A stretch of DNA of 64,000 nt from Oryzias latipes. Lineage: Eukaryota; Chordata; Actinopteri; Beloniformes; Adrianichthyidae. Positions 9,652-20,497 of the stretch are shown here, piece after piece. The stretch lies in the NCBI RefSeq assembly GCF_002234675.1, contig NC_019871.2:28024094-28088093 (forward strand). Reading direction: 5' to 3'. A program made the position numbers and the translations under genes. Under the pieces are notes generated by a model. The model was given only the letters and a program-made list of their open reading frames with translations, ran no database searches and was not told where the DNA came from. The number at the start of each line of letters is the position of its first letter. The stretch's first letter is position 1.

Positions 9652-10775
9652 CTGTCTAGGCTGGTTGGAGATGCAGGGCTGACTGTAAATGTGTTGGAGG
9701 GGCTGAAGAATCTCTGTTCCTCCCAGATCAGCCTGCATTACCTCAACTTTCTTCAGAGCCTCCTCCATGCTCTTCTCACTGTATTCCACACTCTGCCTGC
9801 CATCAGAAACACACAAAGGTCAAAGGGAAGACTGCACCATGACACATCATTTACCAAGATTACACACAATTTTAACTCATTTTTAAAGCAAGCCACATTT
9901 TTAACAAGAAACCGCAGAAATCCACATTAATTTATAGAAGATAAGACATAAATAATAATATTGAACTCAATCACTGACGGGAAAATGTGATCATATCCGT
10001 CTCCAAAACCATAGATATTGAAGTAGCAGCCCATTGGTAAACTCTTCAACAGGAGCAGCAGAGTATCCTGAGAGAGAATAGAAGCTGATGAAGACCATGA
10101 TCTCACACAGATAGAAAGGTTTTCATGACTGACTGAACACTGGATGAATACCCTTGCACTGCGGATGCGAGTCTCTTGCTGGTTCCTGTTATTGGTCGGA
10201 CACTGCATGCTTCCAGATCGATCCACCAAGAACACAAACTCTCCACATGAGGTGCGTTTGGACATCACAGACTCTGGGAACTCTGGGTACAGACTAACCA
10301 TCACCACAGGAACACCCATCAGAGTCCCTGAAACACAACAGGAACCACAAAATACACACATTCTAGTTTGTACTAATTTCATGTGTAGACACAAAAACAA
10401 GTTTTCTCTCACCAGGCTCAGCAGAGTCCTGTCCTGTCTCCACCACAGCAGAGGGCTGGTGAGCATCTTTGTAATAAATCAGCAGCTCAACATCTCTGTC
10501 AAACTTGTGTCCTGCAGCCAGCTTCACCTGCACACCAACAACACAAAGATGAAGAAACCTTTGTATCTTCTTTTCAGCAACAACTACTTCTCACAGCTGT
10601 TTACTTACAGCAGCCTCTGTGTGATCAGTGTTCAGGTACTGAAGAGGCTCCAGAGAACAGCTGGACTCTACTTTGGAAACTGGACGAGGAGAGGACACTC
10701 GTGCAGAAAAGGACAGACTGTAGGGAATCTCAGAGGCTGGAACTGAGCTCACCGGGACTCCAGGACCTTCACTAC
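9652..10775 (-). CDS. vwa5a: VWA5A-like gene, five internal exons (VIT end and VWA start), partial
   Basis: Five exons, 5' to 3' on the minus strand: 10775-10609, 10527-10413, 10327-10152, 10067-9979 and 9796-9652. All have AG acceptors and GT donors, and all reading phases match (0, 1, 0, 2 at the four joins). The protein starts inside the VIT domain (GPGVPVSSVPASEIPYSLSF), goes through KLAAGHKFDRDVELLIYYKD, and enters the VWA domain with the metal-ion motif FVFLVDRSGSM, then LLLLLKSLPMGCYFNIYGFG and MQADLGGTEILQPLQHIYSQ. This is von Willebrand factor A domain-containing protein 5A, a cytoplasmic or secreted-pathway protein of unclear role. No stop or frameshift is seen. The N-terminal exons are not found to the right up to 11500. 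The exons after PRQ are not found to the left, where a hAT MITE starts 32 bp away. It may be a truncated duplicate or a gene broken by rearrangement. Confidence 0.87.
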
Positions 10776-11514
10776 CTGCAAACACCACAACAAACGACCA
10801 GGAGTCACTGAAGAACACAATCATGAACATTTAAGGAAACTGTAAGCAGAAAGAACAAATATATATTTGTTGTGTTTTATACTTTACAGCAGTGAAAGTA
10901 CTGTACCGGTACCGGTCTGTGGGTCAGTTGGTACTAGACCGCAGGAAGTAAAGAAATACACACACTAATTTAGATTATTTCTGGGGGGTTTTCTGATACT
11001 CTGGAAATGCACAGGCCTGCAGTGTAGCTGGGCTAATCTAAGGTGGGGCATGAAGGCAGTCATGTTTTGACCGCACAAGATCACTTCTCAGTTAGAATTG
11101 CGCCTGCGCGGTTTTAAGGTTCACTCACTCAGTTCCTAAATACGCCCGCTCAGTTGTCTTTACGCTCTTTCAGTTTATGGCAGATATGTAATTCCATAGA
11201 GGTGGCTATGCGTGCATGGCAATCACACATGTGTATTTACACTTTAGGCTTCACATGGCTAGTAACTGGTATCAACCAAAAATTTCTATCAGTTGTGGCA
11301 AAATTATGAGTGTTAAATAACAAAGCTTGATGTGTTTCTGTCAAAAAATATTCCATGTTGGTTCTAGATCAGATAAGCATTGTTCATCGCATCAAATATT
11401 TACATATTTATTGCATTATACTATATTCATATATGTATTACTTTTATTATCTAAATGATCCTTTTTGATTTATGAAAATATTAAAATGACACACTGAAAA
11501 ATAGGGTTTACATG
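10776..11514. other. no gene recognised; repeat-like
   Basis: It contains a 'taccggtaccggtctgtggg' phrase near 10907-10926, which is common in fish dispersed repeats. The rest is AT-rich. No VWA5A exon, RNA gene or transposase is visible. Confidence 0.3.
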
Positions 11515-12660
11515 CTTACATGCCAACTGTGGCCGAGCCTGGTCGGGCCATATTTACAACACCCCTTGTGGGCCCTCTTTTTTCCCCGGGGTTCCCCCCT
11601 TCTGGGCGGGGGCGGCGGGCCCCTGCCTCGCTCCTCCCTGGACCAACCGTGGGCCGGGCGGATGGCTGCCTGGAGTGCGAAGTGGGTCTCCCTTGGGGGG
11701 TCCTGGCTTGTACCTGGGGTTGGGGCGGGGGGATGCCCGGAACTCCTGGGTGGTGGTGGGGTGCTCGTCTGGGGCTGTGGGCGTCCTTCTCCGGTGGGGC
11801 CCTGCGTTGGGTTCTCCCGGCGCGGCGGGGGGGCTGCTCTCCTGGTTGGGCTGGCGCCCTCTTTCCCTCCGTGCCTCCCTGCTCTCTGGCTCTGGGGGCC
11901 TTGCGGCGGCCCTGCTGGCCCTGGCCTGGGTGGCGGGCTTGGTCGCCCGGGCGGCGGTTGTTCCCTGCCGGTTCCCGTGTGGCGTTGGGGGGATTCCGGC
12001 TGCCGCTGCTGGTGCGGTGGGGGTCTTGGGGTGGGGATGGCTGGGCACTCTCCCTCCTTCTTTTCACATTCCACCATTCATTTTAGAAGAACATAAACAC
12101 TCACCTGAGCACAGGTGTTAGCTCAACAGACTGAATGACTGAAATATTTCACACTAGTTGGTTTTAAGGCATAAGTATGCGTGTGAACACTATCTGTTTT
12201 GTGTACATGTCGACAGGTGGACATTTTTGCAACTAACAGGTGTGTTTATAACATTTGAGTGTGTGTGTGGACAGGCTCCGCCCTTTTTTTGTTTTTGTTT
12301 TTTTTTACATTTGAACCTTACCATAATGATTAACAACCAGTAAACTTGTTGCTTTATGCTGGTTCATGGTCTTATCCCCCTTCCCCTCCTATTATCACCC
12401 CCTACCCCCCCTCTCTCTAACGTCCCTCTCTCTTCTTCCCCTCTTTCCTTTTCCGTCCGGTCCAACACCAAAGATTTTCAGACATGTTTGAAATTAATAA
12501 AGTTTGGCCTCAATTACAAAAGGGGTTTATTCAGACATACCTTTGGTTTGTCTGAAGATTAATAACCCCTCTTGTTAAAGTAAAATATGTCCAACCCAAG
12601 AGGCCCTCAGCTCTCATCTGTCTGCCTAGCTGTTGGACAGGACAATCTGAATAAAAAAAA
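11515..12660 (+). mobile_element. L1/Tx1-like LINE 3' end, copy B
   Basis: It begins inside the GC-rich 3' UTR ('tgtggccgagcctggtcggg') and runs to an A-rich tail at 12650-12717. It shares with copies C and D the blocks 'agaagaacataaacactcac', 'caggtgtgtttataacattt', 'attaataaagtttggcctca' (AATAAA) and 'tagctgttggacagg'. No ORF2 remains. No clear target duplication is seen. The long ORFs on both strands at 11508-12121 are products of the extreme base composition. Confidence 0.75.
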
Positions 12661-12955
12661 TAAATAAATAATAAAAAATAAAAAAATAAAATAAATAAAT
12701 AAATAAATAATTTAAAACAAAATCAGTTCAAAGAAGCTCCTTTATTTTCTTATTTTATGTTTTCTTTTGCCTTTCCATTTAATCCTATCATAAGATGATC
12801 ACACAATTCATATAAAAACAATCAGATGTGCGCCCTCGCACGTGTCTGCGCAAGAGAGAACTCCAGCACGTTCGATTGGGTTCTCTGTACAAGACCTGAG
12901 GGAGGGAGGAGCGGCTGCAGCGCCCAATCAGTTACGATGTGCTTCTGTTACTGAT

Positions 12956-13224
12956 TGTGGCGACCCGGGGGTTAGCCCCGCCTTCGGTCCCTAGGGCTCA
13001 TGGGAAGTGGCAAGTTTTAGGGTGAAACCTTGAGTCAGAGGGATGTGAACTGAGGTGACTTTATTGCTCAAAAGGAGACATTGCCTTTCTTCTTGATTAT
13101 ACCTTCCTGAGACTGTCTGGGTTAAGTGGTGTATGGGGCACAGACAGCTCTCCTATGAAGCCTCTACATGAACAGTTTCGCTTTTGCTACCCTTTTAAAG
13201 TGACGTTCCGGTTGGGTCGCTACA
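12956..13224. mobile_element. 269-bp insertion with TG...CA ends (solo LTR or MITE)
   Basis: Unit B lacks this segment: its 'gcttctgttactgat' continues straight into the equivalent of 13225. The insertion begins 'tgtggcgacccggg' and ends 'gggtcgctaca', an imperfect 11-bp inverted repeat that also fits the TG...CA rule for LTRs. It contains 'gactttattgctc'. No open reading frame is present. A solo LTR of a Ty3/gypsy-like element or a small TIR element are both possible. Confidence 0.6.
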
Positions 13225-14451
13225 ATATTGTGTAAATATGTGCACAAACAGTTGTGACAAAAAAAAAATATGGACTATAAATAATTTTCACAACTCTGGT
13301 TTGGCGGCCCCTTTGGCCGGCGCCACTATGCAACGCATAAACTGCATACCTACTTTTTGCGCCACTGCTTGGAGTGTTTTTCTGTCTCTTCTTTCTAAAC
13401 TGGATGCTGATGTTTCCTTTGATCTTTTGTCCATTTCCCACAACCTTGAATAGACTTTTCTGTCCATTAGAAACAGAGTTAAGATGAGTGAGATGATGGA
13501 AACAAATTCAAATATGGAGAACAAATTTCACACATCTGGATAAGTAACAGCTGGTGAGACTTTAAACTTATGTTCTCTTCTCTTCTGGTTCTTCTCTCCT
13601 CCTGGACAGTGATCTAGATCAGTGAGAAGGGTTTTCTTCAACATCAACTGGTCCTCCCAGTGACTGTATCAGAAACCTGGACTGAGTAACTCATTTCCCT
13701 CTGCGTTCCAAACAGAAAGTACCTGCTCAAATCAAATCCAATCAAATCAAATTTTATTTATAAAGCACTTTCCATATAAAAATATAACACAAGGAACACA
13801 ACAAAATATAAAAACAAGCACTGACGATTTAAAAATAAATAAATAGGGCTCCCCTCCCCGTACCTAGCCCCCCACTCTTTTCACACCTCCCACCCCCTAA
13901 CTGATGGCAAAGGACACTGAGAGATAGGCTGAGCACAAAAACAGGATGCAGGAAACGCTGATAATTGGAACCTCCCCCTCCGTGAACAGCCGCATAGACA
14001 GCCAAATGCAGCATCACAGGCGGGGACCGCTCCACCACAGCGAAGTAGTAATGCACTGATGGTTAGATGGTCCCCATCTAGAGCTGCAGTGGCTGAACAG
14101 CAGCCGACCCAGAGGGAGAGGATCCAGCCTAGGAAGCACCGGAAATAAAAATGAGAATAAAAAAGTAAACGTATTGATAAAAACAATAAAACATTAAAAT
14201 AAGGTTAATTAAAATAACGCGTTAAAAATTAGGTTCAAGTTCATAAAACAAGATAAAATGGATAGATAAATAAATTTAAAAAAAAAAGTACATATAAATA
14301 AATAACTGAATAAATAAAAAAATAAAAGTATTAAAAAATTAGCTAAAAGCCAGGTTAAAAAGATGGGTCTTGAGCCTTTTCTTAAAAGCGTTACTGCTCT
14401 CTCAGCTCTCAGGTCCTCTGGCAGACTGTTCCATAAACGGGGGCCATAGTG

Positions 14452-16522
14452 TTAAAACGCAGCTTCTCCATAGGTTTTGGTTTTTACAAACTGAATGGTT
14501 AACAGACCAGTGCCAGAGGATCTCAGGGTCCGCGAGGGTTCATACTTTACTAAAAGATCTGATAAATAAGAAGGCGAAAGACCGTTAAGACATTTAAAAA
14601 CGAGTAAAAGTATCTTAAAATCAATCCTGAAGCATATGGGGATCCAATGCAGGGATTTTAAAATTAGGGTGATATGAGCCCGCCTCCTGGTCTTTGTAAG
14701 AACTCGTGCAGCAGAGTTCTGGAGAAGCTGAAGGTTCTTAATGTTGGTTTTTGGAAGACCAGCAAGCAGGGCGTTACAATAATCAACTTTACTCATGATG
14801 AAAGCATGCATTAGCATCTCCATATTAGCAAGAGAGAGTAGTGGGCGTAGTAGTGGGAAATCTAGCCAGATTTCTAAGATGATAAAAAACAGTTTTAACC
14901 ACCTGTTTTATATGTGGGATAAAAGTTAGCTTAGAGTCGAAAATAACACCCAGGTTTCTGATTGTTTCTGAATGACTTAATGAAAGTTCCTGTAGCTTCA
15001 GAAACTGTTTCTCTCTCTTGGCTTCAGGACCGATAACTAAAATTTCTGTTTTTTCCTGGTTGAGCTGCAGAAAATTATTTGCCATCCATAATTTCACATC
15101 TAAAATACACTTAAAAAGTGCTTCTATTGGCTTTGTGTCATCAGGAGACATAGCTATGTACAGCTGGGTATCATCAGCATAGCTATGAAAACTGATGTTG
15201 TGGCTCCTGATGACATTCCCCAGAGGAAGCATGTTAATGTTAAAAAGCAAGGGGCCAAGGACGGAACATTGTGGGACACCACAATTAATTTCATGGACCC
15301 CAGAAAAGTGTGTGTCCATGCTTACCATAGAGTTTCTCTCCATGAGATAAGATTCGAACCACTTGAGAACAGTCCCTGAAAGGCCAAGACTTTTAAGTCT
15401 GTTTACAAGGATCAGGTGATCAACAAAATCAAAAGCTGCACTTAGATATAGTAGAACTAGTACTGAGATCTGACCTGAATCCAAGGCACATCTGACATCA
15501 TTAACGATTTTTAACAAGGCTGTCTCAGTACTGTGGTTCGTTCTAAAACCAGACTGGTTTATCTCAAAAATGTGGTTTTGAGAGAGAAACTCATTCAGCT
15601 GAATAAAAACAAGTTTTTCTAAAACCTTACTTAAAAATGGCAAGTTGGACACAGGTCTGTAGTTATTAAAAACTGAAGGGTCTGAATTAGTTTTCTTGAG
15701 TAACGGTTTCACCACTGCTGTTTTAAAGGCAGCAGGAAAAATACCCGTCTGTAGAGAGGAGTTCATGATATTTAAAATCTCACTCTCAAAAGACCCGTAA
15801 AATGATTTAAAAAGTGATGTAGGGATGGGGTCCAAAAAACAAGTTGTTGGATTAACTTGAGAGAAAACTCGACCAAGTGTTGCAGCTTCAACCAGGTCAA
15901 AACTGTCCAGTGCTTCCTCAGGTAAAATCAATACATCATTACCAATAGAGACGCTTTTCTGTCCTTTTATGATGTTAGATCTGACAGAATCAATCTTGCT
16001 CCTGAAGTGGTCTGCAAAGTCCTCACACAATGTGGCGGAGGCTGGCATTGTGTTTTTGTTCGCATTTGAGTTGATCAAGGACTCAATTGTGGTGAAGAGG
16101 ACTCTGGGGTTATTTTTATTTATGGAAATGATGTTAGCAAAATATGAATTTCTGGTCTGTTTTACGGTTTGATTATATAGTTTTAGTTGATTTTGGTATA
16201 GTTGATAGTTTATTTCAAGTTTGTGTTTTCTCCAAAGTCTTTCGTCTCTTCAATTGTTTAATTTCCTCAGTTCTCCAAGGGGGTGTGGCTTTGGTTCTTA
16301 TCTTTTTAGATTTTAGAGGAGCAACTGAGTCGAGACTGGATTTTAATTTACTGTTAAAATTTTCAATGAGTAGATCACAGGGGGCCGGCAAGACAGGTGG
16401 AGAGTGGGAGCGAACAGATGTAATAAATTTTCCGACCACTTCAGGAGTCAAGTAGCGTTTCTTCACCGTTCTCACAGAGGTCTCTTGCTTTATAAAACCA
16501 GTGATGTTAAAAAGCACACAGT
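14452..16522 (-). pseudogene. L2 ORF2, reverse transcriptase and C-terminal part
   Basis: In order the frame shows NYRPVSNLPFLSKVLEKLVF (RT block near 15650), GFRTNHSTETALLKI, LLYLSAAFDFVDH (block A), GVPQCSVLGPLLF, then the catalytic box YADDTQLYIAMS and a C-terminal part starting MSKVDYCNALLAGLP after a frame change near 14824. In block A the catalytic aspartate codon is TAT tyrosine (15446-15448), so polymerisation would fail even without the frame damage. The first codons after the RTE read ITGFIKQETSVRTVKKRYLT, continuing the ORF that is split at 19661. Confidence 0.85.
16488..16522. repeat. 35-bp target-site duplication, left copy
   Basis: This 35-bp stretch (starts ctttataaaaccag, ends agcacacagt) is repeated without mismatch at 19627-19661 on the other side of the RTE element. 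It is L2 coding DNA: on the minus strand it encodes part of CVLFNITGFIK. Confidence 0.92.
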
Positions 16523-19500
16523 CTTCTTTCTCTTTCGGCTTTTCCCATCAGGGGTCGCCACAGCGAATCATCCTTTTCCACCTCACTCTATCATGGACAT
16601 CTTCTACCCTAACATTAGCCAACTTCATGTCCTCTGTTAAGACATCCATGTATCTCCTCTTTGGCCGTCCTCTTGCCCTCCTGCCAGGCAGCTCCATCTC
16701 CAACATCCTTCTACCAATATATCCACTATCCCTCCTCTGAACATGTCCAAACCATCTCAGTCTGGCTTCTCTGACTTTGTCGCTAACACAGGCAACATGA
16801 GCCGTCCCTCTGATGTACTCGTTCCTTATCCTGTCTAACCTGGTCACTCCTAAGGAGAACCTCAACATCTTCATCTCCGCTACCTCCAAATCAGCCTCTT
16901 GTCTCTGTCTCACTGCTACCGTCTCTAACCCATAGAGCAGAGCTGGTCTCACCACTGTCTTGTACACCTTTCCTTTGAGTCTTGCTGGCACTCTTCTGTC
17001 ACACAACACTCCTGACACTTTCCTCCAACCGCTCCAACCTGCCTGCACTCGCCTCTTCACCTCTTTTCCACACTCCCCATCACACTGAACTGTTGACCCC
17101 AAGTACTTAAACTCCTGCACCTTCTTCACCTCAGTCCCCTGTAACCTACCGCTTCTACCTTGATCCCTCTCGTTCAGACACAAGTATTCTGTCTTACTAC
17201 GACTGACCTTCATGCCTCTTCTTTCCAGAGCAAACCTCCACCTCTCTAGCTGTTCCTCCACCTGCTCTCTACTCTCACTGCAAATTACAATGTCATCCGC
17301 GAACATCATTGTCCAGGGAGATTCCTGTCTTACCTCGTCTGTCAGCCTGTCCATCAGCATAGCAAACAAAAAAGGACTCAAAGCTGATCCTTGGTGTAGT
17401 CCCACCTCCACCTTGAACTCCTCTGTATGACCTACAGCACATCTCACCACCGTCATACTTCTTTCATACATGTCCTGAACTACTCTGACATACTTCTCTG
17501 CCACTCCAGACGACCTCATACAGTACCACAGCTCCTCCCTCGGCACCCTGTCATACGCCTTCTCTAAATCTACGAACACACAATGCAGCTCCTTCTGACC
17601 TTCTCTGTACTTTTCCATCAACATTCTCAAAGCAAAAATGGCTTCAGTGGTGCTCTTACGGGGCATGAAACCATACTGCTGCTCACAAATCTCCACCTTC
17701 TTCCTAAGCCTGGCTTCCACTACTCTTTCCCACAGCTTCATTGTGTGGCTCATCAACTTTATTCCTCTATAGTTGCTGCAGTTCTGCGTGTCACCCTTGT
17801 TCTTAAAGATCGGAACCAGAACGCTTCTCCTCCATTCCTCAGGCATCTTCTCACTCTCTAAAATCCTATTGAACAACCTCGTTAGAAATTCCTCTGCTGT
17901 CTCTCCTAAGCACTTCCATACCTCCACAGGTAGGTCATCAGGACCAACGGCCTTTCCGCTCTTCATCCTTTTCAGAGCCTTCCTAACCTCATCCTTTCCA
18001 ATCTCTGCTACTTCCTGCTCCACAACAACCACATCTTCCTCCCTTCTTTCCCTGTCATTCTCCACGTTCATCAGCTCCTCAAAATACTCTTTCCATCTTT
18101 TCTGTACACTCTCCTGAGTTGTTAGCACCTTTCCATCTCTGTCCTTAATCACCCTTATCTGTTGCACGTCCTTCCCATCTCTGTCTCTCTGTCTGGCTAG
18201 CCTGTACAAGTCCTTCTCTCCTTCCTTTGTGTCTAACCTGTCATATAGCTCATCGTAAGCTTTCTGTTTGGCCTTTGCCACCTCTCTTTTCACTCTACGC
18301 TGCGCTTCCTTGTACTCCTGTCTACCTTCCTCAGTCCTTTCTACATCCCACTTCCTTTTAGCCAACCTCTTCCTCTGGACGCAGTCCTGTACTTCCTCAT
18401 TCCACCACCAAGTGTCTTTACCGTATTTCCTCTTTCCAGATGACACACCTAGCACCTTCCTACCTGTTTCCCTGATAGTTTCTGCTGTAGTTTCCCAGTC
18501 ATCTGGAAGCTCATCCTGACCACCCAGGACCTGTCTCAACTTCTGCCTAAATTCCTCACAAGTTTCTTCATTCTGTAGCTTCCACCACTTGGTCTTCTTT
18601 TCTGTTTTCCCTCTCTTCTTCTTCCTGACCTCCAGAGTCATCTTACACACCACCATGCGGTGCTGTCTGGCTACACTCTCTCCTACCACCACTTTGCAGT
18701 CAATAACCTCTCTCAAATGACCTCGTCTGCATAGGAAGTAGTCCACCTGAGTACTCCTACCTCCACTTCTGTATGTCACTCTATGTTCCTCTCTCTTCTG
18801 GAAGTAAGTGTTGACTACAGCCATTTCCATCCTCTTCGCAAAGTCCACCACCATCTGTCCCTCCAGATTCCTTTCCTTCACACCAAACCTGCCCATCACC
18901 TCCTCATCACCTCTGTTGCCCTCACCAACATGTCCATTAAAGTCTGCTCCAATAACAACTCTCTCTCCTCTGGGGATACTCTCTATGACCTCATCCAACT
19001 CATTCCAGAATCTCTCCTTCACTTCTAACTCACAGCCAACCTGTGGCGCATACCCACTGACTACATTCACCATCACCCCTTCGATTTCTAACTTTAGGCT
19101 CATCATCCTGTCTGAGACTCTTTTCACCTCTAGAACACTGTTTACAAACTCCCCCTTCAGAATCACACCTACCCCGTTTCTCTTCCTATCAACACCATGA
19201 TAGAACAGTTTGTATCCTCCTCCAATACTACGTGCCTTGCTGCCCTTCCACCTTGTCTCCTGCACACACAGTACATCTACCTTCCTTCTCTCCATCATGT
19301 CTGCCAGCTCTCTGCCTTTCCCTGTCATTGTGCCAACGTTAAGAGTCCCTATTCTCAAACCTATGTTCCTGCCTTTTCCCTTCTCTCTCTGGCCACGGAC
19401 CCTTCTGCCTCCCCTCTTTCTTCGACCAACAGTAGTCAAATTTCCACCGACACCCTGTAGGTTAACAGCATCGGTGGCGGTCGTTGTTAACCCGGGCCTC

Positions 19501-19626
19501 GACCGATCCGGTATGTCTAAAGTGTTGTGGATGATTCGCATGGTTATTTTGGCAATTTTTACGCCGGATGCCCTTCCTGACGCAACCCTCTCTATTTATC
19601 CGGGCTTGGGACCGGCACAGAGGCAA
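16523..19626 (-). mobile_element. RTE-clade LINE, near full length, nested in L2
   Basis: The 3.1-kb element lies between perfect 35-bp direct repeats. On the minus strand it starts 'ttgcctctgtgccggtccca', continues with a short 5' UTR, a single intact ORF (19541-16548) and a very short 3' end, 'aaaagccgaaagagaaagaa'. A single-ORF organisation, EN-RT order and minimal 3' UTR are typical of RTE LINEs. The perfect direct repeats and open ORF point to recent insertion. Confidence 0.9.
16548..19541 (-). CDS. RTE LINE polyprotein: endonuclease and reverse transcriptase (997 aa)
   Basis: This is an uninterrupted 997-codon ORF. Residues 61-300 form the apurinic-type endonuclease: GTLNVGTMTGK (N68), LCVQETRW (E95), VIGADFNGHVG (D200, N202), STQVDYF (D267), ARQHRMV (H294). 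Residues 300-480 are basic and probably helical. Residues 515-760 are the reverse transcriptase: SVLVPIFKNKGD, NYRGIKLMSHTMK, CVFVDLEKAYDRVP with D658, GLHQGSALSPFLF, and the box MMFADDIVICSE with D749 and D750. The C-terminal 200 residues hold the thumb and a basic tail (GRRARGRPKRRYMD). All expected catalytic residues are present. The enzyme nicks genomic DNA and copies its own mRNA into the site. The first methionine was taken because upstream DNA is the 5' UTR; the next methionine lies past the start of the endonuclease. The copy could still be active. Confidence 0.92.
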   Translation of the reverse strand: MRIIHNTLDIPDRSRPGLTTTATDAVNLQGVGGNLTTVGRRKRGGRRVRGQREKGKGRNIGLRIGTLNVGTMTGKGRELADMMERRKVDVLCVQETRWKGSKARSIGGGYKLFYHGVDRKRNGVGVILKGEFVNSVLEVKRVSDRMMSLKLEIEGVMVNVVSGYAPQVGCELEVKERFWNELDEVIESIPRGERVVIGADFNGHVGEGNRGDEEVMGRFGVKERNLEGQMVVDFAKRMEMAVVNTYFQKREEHRVTYRSGGRSTQVDYFLCRRGHLREVIDCKVVVGESVARQHRMVVCKMTLEVRKKKRGKTEKKTKWWKLQNEETCEEFRQKLRQVLGGQDELPDDWETTAETIRETGRKVLGVSSGKRKYGKDTWWWNEEVQDCVQRKRLAKRKWDVERTEEGRQEYKEAQRRVKREVAKAKQKAYDELYDRLDTKEGEKDLYRLARQRDRDGKDVQQIRVIKDRDGKVLTTQESVQKRWKEYFEELMNVENDRERREEDVVVVEQEVAEIGKDEVRKALKRMKSGKAVGPDDLPVEVWKCLGETAEEFLTRLFNRILESEKMPEEWRRSVLVPIFKNKGDTQNCSNYRGIKLMSHTMKLWERVVEARLRKKVEICEQQYGFMPRKSTTEAIFALRMLMEKYREGQKELHCVFVDLEKAYDRVPREELWYCMRSSGVAEKYVRVVQDMYERSMTVVRCAVGHTEEFKVEVGLHQGSALSPFLFAMLMDRLTDEVRQESPWTMMFADDIVICSESREQVEEQLERWRFALERRGMKVSRSKTEYLCLNERDQGRSGRLQGTEVKKVQEFKYLGSTVQCDGECGKEVKRRVQAGWSGWRKVSGVLCDRRVPARLKGKVYKTVVRPALLYGLETVAVRQRQEADLEVAEMKMLRFSLGVTRLDRIRNEYIRGTAHVACVSDKVREARLRWFGHVQRRDSGYIGRRMLEMELPGRRARGRPKRRYMDVLTEDMKLANVRVEDVHDRVRWKRMIRCGDP

Positions 19627-19661
19627 CTTTATAAAACCAGTGATGTTAAAAAGCACACAGT
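19627..19661. repeat. 35-bp target-site duplication, right copy
   Basis: Identical to 16488-16522. Here it lies at the end of the endonuclease part of L2 ORF2, whose reading frame runs through it before meeting the RTE. Confidence 0.92.
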
Positions 19662-20491
19662 AATGGTCAGATACAGCCAGATCCACAACAGTGGACACAC
19701 TGGTAGGTAAGACCATGACTGATGACGAGGTCAAGAGTGTGCCCCCTGTTGTGAGTCGGCTGCATGACGTGTTGTTTAAAATCAAGAGAGGAGAGCAAGT
19801 CCAAGAACTGAGAGGTGCAATAGTCTGACTTCCTGTCTATATGCAGGTTAAAATCACCTGTTATTAAAATCATGTTAAAGGAAGTGTGGACAGATGCTAA
19901 AAACTCAGAAAACTCCTCAATAAAAACAGAGCTTGGTTTGGGTGGTCTGTATACTGTGATGCATAAAATTGGAGGGCTGTTAAAAACAAAGGCATGATGT
20001 TCAAAGCTGGGGTACTCATCTAATGACATCTGCTTTACTGCAAAGGAGTTGGACATTATAGATGCAGTACCCCCACCCTTTTTGCCCTCCCTGGTTGAAA
20101 AAACAAAGCTAAAATTTGGTGGAGAGGCCTCTGTGAGAACAGTAGATGCATCCGTGCTCAGCCATGTTTCAGTTAAAAAGAGTCCATCAATTTTATAATC
20201 ATGGATAAAATCATTTATGATAAATGTTTTCTTGGACAACGACCGAATATTCAAAAGTGCCATATTAAAAGAGGGGGGTGAAGTGGTTGTGGATGCTGCT
20301 TCCTCAGGTTTTGGTGCTTCCTTTAGTGGACGAAGCCAGTTAGTGTTTGCTTTTCTCCCAGCACTTCCCCTCATGGAAGACCTGTCTGTAATAATGGTCT
20401 TAATGGGATAGACTGGGGGGGCAGCAGGTTGTGGCAACGAATCACTATCGATTGAAGCAGTTTCTTGGGGAATGTGGGGGGGTGATACCAC
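19662..20491 (-). pseudogene. L2 ORF2, endonuclease part
   Basis: An open stretch of about 275 codons reads MVSPPHIPQETASIDSDS, then the endonuclease motifs ALLNIRSLSKKTF, DGLFLTETWLS, GGGTASIM, ILITGDFNLHID and HTLDLVISHGL. It then continues across the duplicated target into the RTE, after which the frame is lost. It belongs to the L2 ORF2 whose RT part lies at 14452-16522. This half shows no stop before the RTE, though the HGLTY-QCVH stretch near 19690 hints at a frame change. Confidence 0.85.
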
Positions 20492-20497
20492 ATCCAG

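Noticed and set aside
10144..10746. 200-codon plus-strand ORF
   Set aside because: Antisense to three real VWA5A-like exons with matching splice sites; it is their shadow.
11508..12121. Six ORFs of 148-194 codons on both strands
   Set aside because: Same GC-rich LINE 3' UTR (copy B); stop codons are rare only because of base composition.
17212..19710. Series of plus-strand ORFs (60-166 codons)
   Set aside because: All are antisense to the intact RTE ORF.
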